Assembly: GCF_014646295.1 (NCBI RefSeq) | Contig: NZ_BMNE01000002.1 | Coordinates: 619,399 to 683,398 of the forward strand | Reading direction: 5' to 3' | DNA length: 64,000 nt | From: Nocardia rhizosphaerihabitans | Lineage (GTDB): Bacteria > Actinomycetota > Actinomycetes > Mycobacteriales > Mycobacteriaceae | Shown: piece after piece, positions 55,243 through 64,000 of the stretch | Layout: each line of letters begins with the position of its first letter | Position numbering within the stretch: the first letter of the stretch is position 1 | Program-made: the position numbers and the translations under genes | Notes under the pieces: generated by a model | Databases searched by the model: none | What the model was told of the DNA's origin: nothing | Seen by the model: the letters and a program-made list of their open reading frames with translations, nothing else

Positions 55243-56226
55243 TCAGCCGACCAGGGGCTTCAGGGCGCGGCCCGCGGCCTCGATGACGCCGGGCTCGTGG
55301 CCGTTGGTGATCATGTTGACGATGATGCCGTCGATGCCCTGATCCAGGACGCGTTGCTGGATCTGCTCGGCGACCTCGTCCGGGGTGCCGACGAACTGGC
55401 GGTCGGCGGGGGAGTTGCGGATTTCCTCGGGAGACAGGGCGGACAGGTCGATGCCGAAGCGGGCGAGCATGTCGCTCTGCAGTTTTCGGGCGCGGTCGCC
55501 GTCCTCGTCGGCGATCACGAAGGCGAGGAAGCTGGTTTCGAGGGTCGACGGGTCACGGTCGGCCTCGGCGCAGCGCTGGTGCAGCGCCTCGATCTTCTGT
55601 GGCAGCAGGGAGGCGTTGCAGATGATGTTGAGGTGGTCGGCGAAGCGGGCCGCCAGCGCGAAGGTCTTCTTCTCGCCACCGCCGCCGAGCATGATCGGCA
55701 GGTCGTCGCGGATGCGCGGCTCGTTCAGCGCGTTCTCGGTGTGGTACCACTTGCCGTCGACGGTGGGCCGCTGTCCGTGCAGCATCGGGGCGATGATCTG
55801 CAGCGCTTCCTCGAGCCGCTGGAACCGCTCGGTGAAGGTGCCGAACTCGAAGCCGTACTGCTGGTGCTCGAGCTCGAACCAGCCCGCGCCGATCCCGAGC
55901 ACGGCCCGCCCACCGCTGACCACGTCGAGCGTGCTGACGGTCTTGGCGAGCAGCGCCGGATTGCGATAGGTATTGCCGGTGACCAAGGCGGACAACTGGA
56001 TTCGCTCGGTCGCGGTGGCCAGCGCGCCGAGCGCGGTGTAGGCCTCCAGCATCGGCTCGTCCGGAGCGCCGATGCCGGGTAGCTGATAGAAGTGGTCCAT
56101 GACGAAGGCGGCGTCGAAGCCGGCCGCCTCTGCCGCTCTGGCCTGCGCGATCACCGTGGGAAAGAGCTCGCGCACCGACGAAGTGTTGCTGAAATTGGGC
56201 ATCTGGTAACCGAGACGAATGCTCAT
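55243..56226 (-). CDS. LLM-class F420-dependent oxidoreductase
   Basis: The start is ATG 56226 (MSIRLGYQMPNFS), giving 327 residues. The TIM-barrel blocks are AAEAAGFDAAFVMDHFYQLPG, LSALVTGNTYRNPALLAKTVSTLD, the glycine-rich GRAVLGIGAGWFELEH and IMLGGGGEKKTF. These fit the F420-dependent subgroup found in mycobacteria (Rv1855c type). The substrate is unknown. The -10 box lies 7 bp before the ATG, so the mRNA is probably leaderless. The promoter carries a 22-bp palindrome. Confidence 0.85.
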   Translation of the reverse strand: MSIRLGYQMPNFSNTSSVRELFPTVIAQARAAEAAGFDAAFVMDHFYQLPGIGAPDEPMLEAYTALGALATATERIQLSALVTGNTYRNPALLAKTVSTLDVVSGGRAVLGIGAGWFELEHQQYGFEFGTFTERFQRLEEALQIIAPMLHGQRPTVDGKWYHTENALNEPRIRDDLPIMLGGGGEKKTFALAARFADHLNIICNASLLPQKIEALHQRCAEADRDPSTLETSFLAFVIADEDGDRARKLQSDMLARFGIDLSALSPEEIRNSPADRQFVGTPDEVAEQIQQRVLDQGIDGIIVNMITNGHEPGVIEAAGRALKPLVG

Positions 56227-56233
56227 GGGAGCG

Positions 56234-56264
56234 ACCATAGGACTTGGAGTGCACTCCAAGTCAA
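56234..56264 (-). promoter_or_regulatory. MerR-type promoter with palindrome in a 19-bp spacer
   Basis: On the minus strand TTGACT (56259-56264) and TATGGT (56234-56239) are separated by 19 bp. A perfect 22-bp palindrome, half-site GACTTGGAGTG, covers 56241-56262 and fills the spacer. An over-long spacer with a dyad inside is the hallmark of promoters activated by MerR-family proteins. Confidence 0.7.
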
Positions 56265-56278
56265 GGCTGACACGGGGC

Positions 56279-57472
56279 TCAGGACACGTCGGTGAGTTCG
56301 ACGCGCGCCGGGTAATCGATCAGGTCGATGTCGTTGGCGGCCTTGTCGCCGTACTTCAACATCAGCGAGAAACCGCGCGAGCCGAGGAACCAGTTGCGGA
56401 CCTTGATCCCGAGCGCGGTCTTCGGGGCGAGGAACGAGCCCGCGTTGCTGTTGCCCGCGATCTTGGCGTAGTGCTTCATGATTCGGTCGTACGCGGCGAA
56501 CGCGGTGACGTGATCGCCGTCGGCGAGGGCCAGTTCGCCCGCGAGGACGTAGGCGCCGACGACGGCCAGGCCGGTGCCGAACCCGCCGAGGGTGTTGCCG
56601 TAGGCGGAGTCGCCGACCAGGGCGACGCGGCCGCGAGTGTAGGTGCCGTTCATCCTGACCTGGCTGATCGAGTCCAGGTAGATGTCGTCGAAGCCGGCCA
56701 GGTCGGCGAGCATGCGCGGGGCGTGCCAGCCCATGTCGGCGTAGGTGGACTCGATGATCCGGCGGGCGGCGGCGGTGTCGTCGCGGGCGAAATCGAGTGC
56801 GGGACTGGCGAACAGGTACATCTGCTGCGCCTTCGGCCCGCCGTCGATGGCGAGTTTGCCCGGGATGTTGTGGGCGTAGGCGCGGGCTCGTTCGCGCGAG
56901 GCGGTGGGATCGCTCCACCGGCTCGCGCCGGCCACGCAGTAGTAGTGGCCGAGGTGATGCACGTAGTCGGACCCGGGCCCGAACGCCAGTTTCCTTACCC
57001 GCGAATGGATTCCGTCCGCGCCGAGGACGAGGTCGAAGGTGCGCGGCTGTCCGTGCTCGAACTGCACCCGCACGCCGTCGGCGGTCTCGGCCAGTGCGGT
57101 GATCGTGTCGCCGAAGACGTATTCGACTGCCTCCGAGTTCTTCTCGTACAGGATCTCGGCGAGGTCGCCGCGCAGGATCTCGATGTCGCCGCCGGTGAAG
57201 TCACCGGACATGACGACCAGCTCCCGCCCGTCGTCGTCGACGAACACCGTGTCGGTGGTGCCGGTGCGCCGGGCGCGAACGGCATCCAGGACACCCATCC
57301 GCTCGAGGACGGTCAGGTGCGTCCGGCCCTTGAAGTCGACGGCCTGACCGCCGGGACGCAGCGCGGGTGCGCGCTCGACGACGGTCACGGTGAAGCCGTA
57401 GCGCTGCAGCCAGTAGGCCAGCGCGGGCCCCGCGATGCCGGCGCCGGAGATGAGGACGGTCTGGTTGCGCAT
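56279..57472 (-). CDS. FAD-dependent monooxygenase (PHBH/TetX-like)
   Basis: ATG 57472 has GAGGAG 7 bases before it, and the product has 397 residues. It shows the FAD-binding GxGxxG motif (LISGAGIAGPALAYWL), the DG motif (LVLGADGIHSRVRKL) and the GD motif (VALVGDSAYGNTLGGFGTG), the last with AYGN instead of the common AxP. These define class A flavoprotein hydroxylases, a group that includes aromatic hydroxylases and antibiotic-inactivating enzymes. The substrate is unknown. A divergent TetR gene is the probable regulator. Confidence 0.85.
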   Translation of the reverse strand: MRNQTVLISGAGIAGPALAYWLQRYGFTVTVVERAPALRPGGQAVDFKGRTHLTVLERMGVLDAVRARRTGTTDTVFVDDDGRELVVMSGDFTGGDIEILRGDLAEILYEKNSEAVEYVFGDTITALAETADGVRVQFEHGQPRTFDLVLGADGIHSRVRKLAFGPGSDYVHHLGHYYCVAGASRWSDPTASRERARAYAHNIPGKLAIDGGPKAQQMYLFASPALDFARDDTAAARRIIESTYADMGWHAPRMLADLAGFDDIYLDSISQVRMNGTYTRGRVALVGDSAYGNTLGGFGTGLAVVGAYVLAGELALADGDHVTAFAAYDRIMKHYAKIAGNSNAGSFLAPKTALGIKVRNWFLGSRGFSLMLKYGDKAANDIDLIDYPARVELTDVS

Positions 57473-57493
57473 GGTGTGCTCCTCGCGAGGAAT

Positions 57494-57549
57494 CTGTGTC
57501 TGATGGAATCTGTATCCGCTGGACACGAATAAGAGTATGGTAGACACAG
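57494..57549. promoter_or_regulatory. Dyad elements between the FAD monooxygenase and TetR genes
   Basis: CTGTGTCT (57494-57501) and AGACACAG (57542-57549) are exact complements. Between them GTATCCGCTGGACAC (57512-57526) is an inverted repeat with five of six arm positions matched and a 3-base spacer. The cluster is a plausible TetR operator region. Confidence 0.45.
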
Positions 57550-57578
57550 TTCTGACGTCAACAGGAAAGGCAGGACCG

Positions 57579-58295
57579 ATGCCGACCACCGTCGAACTGC
57601 TGTGGGGCACCGCCGCGCGCCCCAAGCGCGGCCCGAAACCCGCGCTCACCCTGGACGGGATCGTCGCCGAGGCGATCGCGCTGGTCGACACCGAAGGACT
57701 GTCCGCGCTGTCGATGCAGCGGCTGGCCGAGCGCCTCGGCTTCACCAAGATGTCGCTGTACCGGTACGTGCCGGGCAAGGAACAGCTGACGGCGCTGATG
57801 GTCGACGCCGCGATCGGCGAACCGCCGCGCGCCGACGGCGCGAAAGGCGGCTGGCGCAGCGGCCTGCGGCACTGGGTCGAGGCGATCTTCGAGCGCTACC
57901 GCGCCCACCCTTGGACCATCGAACTGACCATCGGCATCCGCCCGATCGGCCCGAACGAGATGAGCTGGACCGAGGCCGCGCTGACCGCCCTCGACGGCAC
58001 CGGGCTGACCGGCCCGGAACGGCTCGACACCATCGTCCTGCTCAACGGGCACGCGCGCAGCCTGGCCCAGCAGGTCGAATCGGTCGGCGGCGGCGATTCG
58101 GCGACGCGGTTCGCCGAGCAGTTCGCCGAGATGATGACCGCGGCGGGCGACAGATTTCCCGCGGTGAGCGCGGCCTTCGCGGAGGAGTCGGCGGCGGTCC
58201 CGCCGTCGGCCGCGCCGGGCGCCGCGTTCGATTTCGGCATCGACCGCATCCTCGACGGCCTCGCCGTGCTGATCGCGAAACGGACGAATCGGTAG
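57579..58295 (+). CDS. TetR-family transcriptional regulator
   Basis: ATG 57579 (MPTTVELLWG) has GAAAGGCAGGA before it; an in-frame start at 57537 lies inside the dyad elements. The HTH is at about 33-75 (LSALSMQRLAERLGFTKMSLYRYVPGKEQL). The C-terminal domain (about 95-235) is of the TetR_C type found in tetracycline-repressor-like proteins that control efflux or flavin monooxygenase genes. The RPKRGPKPALTLDGIV start is typical of this group. It is divergent from the FAD monooxygenase gene. Confidence 0.87.
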   Translation: MPTTVELLWGTAARPKRGPKPALTLDGIVAEAIALVDTEGLSALSMQRLAERLGFTKMSLYRYVPGKEQLTALMVDAAIGEPPRADGAKGGWRSGLRHWVEAIFERYRAHPWTIELTIGIRPIGPNEMSWTEAALTALDGTGLTGPERLDTIVLLNGHARSLAQQVESVGGGDSATRFAEQFAEMMTAAGDRFPAVSAAFAEESAAVPPSAAPGAAFDFGIDRILDGLAVLIAKRTNR

Positions 58296-58340
58296 CGCCG
58301 AGGTCTGGTCTGCCGGGCGCGAACGTCCTAGGCTCGCATC

Positions 58341-58760
58341 ATGACCGACCAGCCGGAACTGCCGGAAAACTCAGCCACCCTCGTGCGCGAATTCTTCGCC
58401 GCGCTAGAACTCGGCAGTGTCGACGAGGCTCTGGAGTTGCTGGATCCGGCGATCGTCTGGAAGAACACCGGCCTGCCGACCGTGCGTGGCAAGGATCGGG
58501 TCGCCGCGTTGCTGCGCGGCCTCGACCGGCCGCAGCTGGGATTCGCGGCGGACATGCACCACATCGCCGAGAACGGCGACATCGTGCTCACCGACCGCAC
58601 CGATTACCTGCGCGCGGGCCCGGTCCGGATCGGGTTCTGGGTGAGTGGCACCTTCGAACTGCGCGAGGGCCGGATCGTGCTGTGGGACGACCACTTCAGC
58701 ATGGGCAACATGGCGCGCGGCGCCGTCGTGGGAGCGGCGCGGGCAATCCTGCGTCGCTGA
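58341..58760 (+). CDS. Limonene-1,2-epoxide hydrolase / SnoaL-like protein
   Basis: The 139-residue protein has the cone-shaped SnoaL/LEH fold pattern: ATLVREFFAALELGSVDEALELL, then VLTDRTDYLRAG and GRIVLWDDHFSMGN. The Asp-Arg-Asp set of epoxide hydrolases may be formed by the TDRTD Arg and Asp and the WDDHF Asp. Mycobacterial relatives (EphG type) hydrolyse epoxides, but many SnoaL proteins have other or no activity. It lies 45 bp after the TetR gene and may be cotranscribed. Confidence 0.8.
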   Translation: MTDQPELPENSATLVREFFAALELGSVDEALELLDPAIVWKNTGLPTVRGKDRVAALLRGLDRPQLGFAADMHHIAENGDIVLTDRTDYLRAGPVRIGFWVSGTFELREGRIVLWDDHFSMGNMARGAVVGAARAILRR

Positions 58761-58771
58761 ACGCGCCCCGG

Positions 58772-59044
58772 CTACTTGTGCTTGTTCAAGTAGTCCAGAT
58801 ACGTCGGCCGCAGGACTTCGGCCAGTTTGCCGTCGCCCGCGTGCATGTAGTCGTCGATCATCGGCAGCACGTATTTGATATCGGCCGCGCTCTCGCCGAG
58901 GTCGCCCGCCTCGGCCTGGGCGGCCGGGATGGACTTGAGCAGTTCCCACAGGAACTTCACGTCGCCGCGGCGCACAGCCGCCTTCACCGCACGATCGTGC
59001 AATTCCTTCGACGACAGTTTCTCCAGATCCTGGTCTTCGGACAT
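58772..59044 (-). CDS. Conserved hypothetical protein, 90 residues
   Basis: A soluble helical protein with a charged N-terminus (MSEDQDLEKLSSKELHDR). The body has the segments AAVRRGDVKFLWELLKSIPAA, AADIKYVLPMIDDYMHAGDG and LRPTYLDYLNKHK. The composition and codon pattern support a real gene, and similar small proteins occur in Nocardia and Rhodococcus as I recall. No function is known. It is convergent with the SnoaL-like gene, 11 bp away. Confidence 0.75.
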   Translation of the reverse strand: MSEDQDLEKLSSKELHDRAVKAAVRRGDVKFLWELLKSIPAAQAEAGDLGESAADIKYVLPMIDDYMHAGDGKLAEVLRPTYLDYLNKHK

Positions 59045-59350
59045 GCTTCGACTCTAGCCCTCGGCGACACCCCTGTGGCAGATCCGAAGCGTCGGCGCCG
59101 GTTAACGACAAATTCACGGACACGTCCGGCTGTCCGGCAGCGCGGCAGGGAGTTGGACGGTAGCGTCGGTGATGCGGGCCGCGTCGGTGTGGCTCGTACG
59201 GGAGGTCCTGACCGTGACTGAGCTACTCAGTGCGAGAGGGCCGGCACCCGGCCCTCGTGGCGGTTGACCAGCGCGTCACCGCCTACCAGGACGGACCGGT
59301 CCAGCGAGATCGTTCGCGCGGGTGCCGTGCGAACACATAAGGAGCCCACC
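59045..59350. other. 306-bp upstream region of phoH2
   Basis: It contains the promoter region between the divergent 90-residue protein gene and phoH2, a short ORF at 59214-59267 and a hairpin at 59236-59256. I looked for a ydaO-type riboswitch and saw none of its conserved elements. Confidence 0.5.
59214..59267 (+). CDS. Putative upstream ORF of phoH2
   Basis: GTG 59214 has GGAGGT exactly 7 bases upstream and opens a 17-codon [20 protein letters not shown]. It ends 83 bp before the phoH2 start. The hairpin GAGGGCCGG/CCGGCCCTC (59236-59256) lies inside it. A ribosome on this ORF would open the hairpin, as in attenuators. Translation is unproven. Confidence 0.4.
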   Translation: MTELLSARGPAPGPRGG

Positions 59351-60724
59351 GTGACTGCTGCACGCTCCGTTTCCGCCCCCGCGATGCACACGGCCTCGGC
59401 CTCGAAGAAGGGGGCCCGCCCCTCGCGTTCCGGTCGCAAGACTTTCATCGTCGACACCTCGGTTCTGCTCTCGGATCCCTGGGCCGTCACCAGGTTCGGC
59501 GAACACAAGGTGGTTCTACCGCTGGTCGTGATCAGTGAATTGGAGGCCAAGCGACACCACCACGAACTCGGCTGGTTCGCCAGGGAAGCCCTGCGGATGC
59601 TCGACGACCTGCGGGTCAACCACGGCAGGCTCGACCAGGCACTGCCGATCGGCACCGACGGCGGCACACTGCAGGTGGAGCTCAACCACACCGACCCCTC
59701 GGTGCTGCCCGCCGGATTCCGCTCGGAGACCAACGATTCCCGCATCCTCGCCTGCGCGCTGAACTTCTCGGCCGAGGGCGAGGAGGTGGTGCTGGTGTCC
59801 AAGGACATCCCGCTGCGGGTCAAGGCGAGCGCGGTCGGCCTGTCCGCCGACGAATACCACGCGCAGGACGTGGTGACCTCCGGCTGGAGCGGGATGGTCG
59901 AACTCGACGTCGCGGGCTCCCAGATCGACCAGCTCTACACCGACTCGGTGATCGATCTGGACGAGGCGCGGGAACTGCCCTGCCACACCGGAATCCGGTT
60001 GCTGGGCAGCAGCTCCAGCGCACTGGGCCGGGTCACCGCCGACAAGCGGGTCCAGCTGGTCAGGGAGCGGGAGGCCTTCGGCCTGCACGGCCGCTCGGCC
60101 GAACAGCGCATCGCGCTCGATCTGCTGCTCGACGAGAGCATCGGCATCGTGTCGATGGGCGGCCGCGCGGGCACCGGTAAGTCGGCGCTGGCGCTGACCG
60201 CCGGGCTCGAGGCCGTGCTGGAACGGCGGACCCAGCGCAAGGTGGTCGTTTTCCGGCCGCTGTACGCGGTGGGCGGCCAAGAGCTGGGCTACCTGCCCGG
60301 TTCGGAGAGCGAGAAGATGGGCCCGTGGGCTCAGGCCGTCTTCGACACGCTCGACGGGCTGGCCAGCCGCGAGGTGATGGAGGAGGTGCTCAGCCGCGAC
60401 ATGCTCGAAGTGCTGCCGCTGACCCACATCCGCGGGCGCTCGCTGCACGATTCGTTCGTGATCGTCGACGAGGCCCAGTCGCTCGAGCGCAACGTGCTGC
60501 TGACGGTGCTGAGCCGCCTCGGCACCGGCTCGCGCGTCGTGCTGACCCACGATGTCGCCCAGCGCGACAACCTGCGGGTCGGCAGGCACGACGGCGTCGC
60601 CGCGGTGATCGAAAAGCTCAAGGGGCACCCGCTTTTCGCGCACATCACGCTCACCCGTTCCGAGCGCTCGCCGATCGCGGCGCTGGTGACCGAGATGCTC
60701 GAGGAGTACGGACCGAACGCGTGA
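59351..60724 (+). CDS. phoH2: PhoH2: PIN-domain / PhoH ATPase fusion
   Basis: GTG 59351 has AAGGAG 6 bases upstream. After a disordered, basic N-terminus, residues 30-165 form a PIN (VapC-like) nuclease domain with Asp35 ([12 protein letters not shown]), Glu in [15 protein letters not shown] and Asp in [11 protein letters not shown]. Residues about 240-450 are the PhoH ATPase with P-loop GRAGTGKS (271-278) and Walker [10 protein letters not shown]. The mycobacterial homologue (Rv1095) is an ATP-dependent, sequence-specific RNA helicase/RNase. All key residues are present. A terminator follows the gene. Confidence 0.93.
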   Translation: MTAARSVSAPAMHTASASKKGARPSRSGRKTFIVDTSVLLSDPWAVTRFGEHKVVLPLVVISELEAKRHHHELGWFAREALRMLDDLRVNHGRLDQALPIGTDGGTLQVELNHTDPSVLPAGFRSETNDSRILACALNFSAEGEEVVLVSKDIPLRVKASAVGLSADEYHAQDVVTSGWSGMVELDVAGSQIDQLYTDSVIDLDEARELPCHTGIRLLGSSSSALGRVTADKRVQLVREREAFGLHGRSAEQRIALDLLLDESIGIVSMGGRAGTGKSALALTAGLEAVLERRTQRKVVVFRPLYAVGGQELGYLPGSESEKMGPWAQAVFDTLDGLASREVMEEVLSRDMLEVLPLTHIRGRSLHDSFVIVDEAQSLERNVLLTVLSRLGTGSRVVLTHDVAQRDNLRVGRHDGVAAVIEKLKGHPLFAHITLTRSERSPIAALVTEMLEEYGPNA

Positions 60725-60729
60725 TCGTG

Positions 60730-60759
60730 GCAATCCGGCTGCGTCAGCGGCCGGATTGC
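60730..60759 (+). terminator. Intrinsic terminator after phoH2
   Basis: GCAATCCGGC (60730-60739) and GCCGGATTGC (60750-60759) are perfect complements with a 10-base loop, followed by GTTTG, 5 bp after the stop codon. Confidence 0.75.
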
Positions 60760-60906
60760 GTTTGATTACCGGAAACTGTGGGTATTATCCGCGGCGACAC
60801 CAATCCAGCAACGGCTCGGCGAACAATGTTCCGCCGGGCCGTTGCGGATGTCGGCCAGGCTCCATCCGGGGCGTGCCCCCGGGGGGCCACTCGCGAGAGG
60901 ATGGAT

Positions 60907-61524
60907 ATGAACCACTTCGCTCGACGTACTGCCGCTGGAGGCGCCGCGGTCATCGCCGCCGCCGGACTGTTGCTCGCCGCCGGCTGCGGTGACGACGACA
61001 AGGACACGGCCGATGACACCGTCGGCTCCGTGACCTCGGTCATCGGCGGCCCTGGCGCGACAACCACCGCCGAAGGCGGCTACGGCGGGATGACCACGAC
61101 TCCCGACAGCGACGAGACCACCACCCCCGGCGCGGCCACCACCACCGCGACGGCGGCAGGCGAGTCGACCACCATCTCCACTCCGAACGGCGACATCACC
61201 GTCTCCGGTGAGGTGTACAAGAAGTACGTCGCCGTCGGCGGGCCGGGCAGCCCGCTCGGTGCGCCCGAGGAAGCCCAGGAAGCCGGCCCGGACGGCGGCG
61301 AGTACCAGGACTTCGAGGGCGGCACCATCTACTGGAGCAAGGACTCCGGCGCGCACATCGTCTGGGGCGAGATCCGCGAGGCCTGGGAGGACGAGGGCGG
61401 CGCCAACGGTCCGCTCGGCTACCCGATCAGCGACGAGAAGGACATCACCGGTGGTAAGCAGAGCGACTTCACCGGTGGCACCATCGTCTGGGTCAACGGC
61501 GAGACCACGGTGACCAAGAAGTAG
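60907..61524 (+). CDS. LGFP-repeat lipoprotein
   Basis: ATG 60907 (MNHFARRTAAGG) has GAGAGGA upstream; ATG 60901 is a second possibility. The signal ends with lipobox LLAAGC. A Thr/Gly/Ala-rich spacer (about 30-95) leads to two LGFP repeats (VGGPGSPLGAPEEAQEAGPD with GGTIYWSKDSGAHIV, and NGPLGYPISDEKDITGGK with GGTIVW). LGFP repeats occur in corynebacterial mycolyltransferase PS1 and are thought to hold proteins to the cell wall. The protein is probably a wall-binding lipoprotein. Confidence 0.85.
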   Translation: MNHFARRTAAGGAAVIAAAGLLLAAGCGDDDKDTADDTVGSVTSVIGGPGATTTAEGGYGGMTTTPDSDETTTPGAATTTATAAGESTTISTPNGDITVSGEVYKKYVAVGGPGSPLGAPEEAQEAGPDGGEYQDFEGGTIYWSKDSGAHIVWGEIREAWEDEGGANGPLGYPISDEKDITGGKQSDFTGGTIVWVNGETTVTKK

Positions 61525-61543
61525 CTCGGGCGCCCGGCCCGGC

Positions 61544-61574
61544 GCGGGGACCTGATCGCCTACCAGGTCCCCGC
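61544..61574 (+). terminator. Intrinsic terminator after the LGFP lipoprotein gene
   Basis: GCGGGGACCTG (61544-61554) and CAGGTCCCCGC (61564-61574) are perfect complements with a 9-base loop. Confidence 0.7.
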
Positions 61575-61603
61575 ACCGACGGCCGAACCGCTAGGTTGTC
61601 GGG

Positions 61604-62458
61604 GTGCAGAAAACTATGACCGACCGTGAGCTGCTGGATTCGCTCGCTGACGTGGTGGAAACCAACCTGGCTCGGCACATCGAGGTGGCCGAGGGCTGGC
61701 AGCCGCACGAGTTGGTGCCGTGGGCGGACGGCCGCAACTTCGCCTTTCTCGGCGGCACCGACTGGTCCCCGGAACAGTCCGAGCTGAGCGCGACCGCCAA
61801 GCTCGCGCTGACGGTGAGCGTCCTGGTCGCCGACAACCTGCCGTCCTACCACCGTGAGCTCGGCAAGCACCTGCGCACCGGCCCGTGGTGGCGCTGGGTC
61901 GGCCGGTGGACGGCCGAGGAGAACCGCCACGAGATCATGATCCGCAACTACCTGATGGTGACGCGCGCGGTCGACCCGGTCGCGCTCGAGCGGGCCCGCA
62001 TGGCGCACATGACCGCGGGCTTCAACCGTCCTCCGCTGCACCTCATCGACGTGCTGGCCACCTGCGCCTTCGAAGAGCTCGCCGCCGCGATCCGGCACCG
62101 CAACACCGCCGCCCTCGGCGAGAACCTGGTCGTCACCGCGATGGCCGAGAAGCTGGCCGTCGACGACGAACTGCAGGCCGAGTTCTTCGCCACCCTCGTC
62201 GCCGCCGCCCTCGATCTGGTCCCCGACCAGGCCGTGCGCGCCATCGCCGACCAGGTCGCCGCCTTCCGGGTACCGCACGTGGACCTGCCCGGCGGCGGTT
62301 CCAGCGACGAGGCACTGGCCGAGGCGGGCATCTACGATCCCGCCGACGAGGCCGAACTGGTCTTCAAGCCGCTGCTGCAGCGCTGGAACATCTTCACCCG
62401 CACCGACTTCACCGAAGCCGGCGAGAAGGCCCGCGCCGAACTGGCCCACCTGGCCTGA
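61604..62458 (+). CDS. Acyl-ACP desaturase-family protein (DesA2-like)
   Basis: This 284-residue ferritin-like protein follows the M. tuberculosis DesA2 layout. Conserved parts include NFAFLGGTDWSPEQS, VADNLPSYHREL and the first diiron motif in RWTAEENRHEIMIRNYL, with the Glu and His of ExxH. The third-helix Glu is in TCAFEELAAA. In the second ExxH site, where plant desaturases have DEKRHE and DesA2 has DEVRHE, this protein reads DDELQAEFF, so the His ligand is missing. Desaturase activity is therefore doubtful. GTG 61604 or ATG 61616 may be the start. Confidence 0.82.
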   Translation: MQKTMTDRELLDSLADVVETNLARHIEVAEGWQPHELVPWADGRNFAFLGGTDWSPEQSELSATAKLALTVSVLVADNLPSYHRELGKHLRTGPWWRWVGRWTAEENRHEIMIRNYLMVTRAVDPVALERARMAHMTAGFNRPPLHLIDVLATCAFEELAAAIRHRNTAALGENLVVTAMAEKLAVDDELQAEFFATLVAAALDLVPDQAVRAIADQVAAFRVPHVDLPGGGSSDEALAEAGIYDPADEAELVFKPLLQRWNIFTRTDFTEAGEKARAELAHLA

Positions 62459-62467
62459 TCTTTCGGG

Positions 62468-62503
62468 CGAACGGCCGTCACCGCACGAGGTGGCGGCCGT
62501 TCG
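62468..62503. terminator. Terminator between convergent desA2-like gene and fumC
   Basis: CGAACGGCCGTCACC (62468-62482) and GGTGGCGGCCGTTCG (62489-62503) form a 15-bp stem with one wobble and a 6-base loop. Confidence 0.85.
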
Positions 62504-62508
62504 TCGTG

Positions 62509-63915
<1,407 letters not shown>

Positions 63916-64000
63916 GTCTCTGACACTAGGACGAGATCAGCGCGAATGGTGTCGGCACACCAGCGGAAAATCCCACACTCCGGTGCGGAATACGCGGGGG

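Noticed and set aside
59045..59213. Possible ydaO (c-di-AMP) riboswitch before phoH2
   Set aside because: The conserved pseudoknot and G-rich elements of that class are not visible; only the short ORF and hairpin could be supported.

Overview
The window is high-GC DNA from a mycolic-acid actinomycete, most likely Nocardia (Rhodococcus is the main alternative). The backbone follows the Mycobacterium tuberculosis block from about Rv1072 to Rv1098c in order and orientation: a Bax-inhibitor-like membrane protein, fadA3, an SGNH hydrolase (Rv1075c), cbs, metB, greA, Rv1081c, mca, Rv1083, Rv1084, a haemolysin-III-like protein (Rv1085c), a Z-isoprenyl diphosphate synthase (Rv1086), coaA, glyA, phoH2, a desA2 relative and fum. 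Mycothiol enzymes (mca, a maleylpyruvate-isomerase-family protein) also mark an actinobacterium. Rv numbers are from memory of that genome, not from a search.

Layout. 1-5370: a GntR/UTRA regulator cut by the window edge, a SHOCT protein, a secreted serine hydrolase and several lipoproteins, including a DUF6153-DUF305 pair. 5775-11795: methyltransferase, BI-1 protein, fadA3, SGNH hydrolase, cbs. 11838-20753: an insertion relative to M. tuberculosis with an erm-type 23S rRNA methyltransferase behind a regulatory leader, a TetR-oxidoreductase operon, a mechanosensitive-channel-like protein, a flavin monooxygenase, a second TetR operon and glutaryl-CoA dehydrogenase. 20853-24523: metB, greA, Rv1081c, mca, Rv1083. 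24520-39431: an accessory block with a Uma2 protein, a NUDIX hydrolase, an ethanolamine catabolic cluster (eutC, eutB, permease, DUF779, aldehyde dehydrogenase, GAF regulator), a double AsnC regulator, two secreted lipases, alkB and an AraC regulator. 39527-44972: DUF255 protein, adenylate cyclase, haemolysin III and Z-prenyl synthase. 45003-51700: three exported or hypothetical genes, coaA, DUF885 protein, glyA. 51765-59044: a four-gene WXG100/type VII-like operon, a leaderless LLM oxidoreductase, an FAD monooxygenase with a divergent TetR gene, and small genes. 59351-63915: phoH2, an LGFP lipoprotein, a desA2-like gene and fumC.

How the parts work together. The ethanolamine cluster should import ethanolamine, split it to acetaldehyde and ammonia with EutBC, and oxidise acetaldehyde to acetate. 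A 20-bp motif built on two TCAAC boxes lies at almost the same distance before both of its operons. The strongest new observation is upstream of erm (12750-12848): a 17-codon leader peptide with an Arg-Ile-Arg motif, hairpins before the erm start, and a promoter resembling WhiB7/WblC-controlled promoters, which together suggest inducible macrolide resistance. A second clear regulatory structure is a perfect 22-bp palindrome inside a 19-bp promoter spacer, as at MerR-type promoters, before the LLM gene at 56226. I found no CRISPR array, tRNA, rRNA, insertion sequence or prophage.
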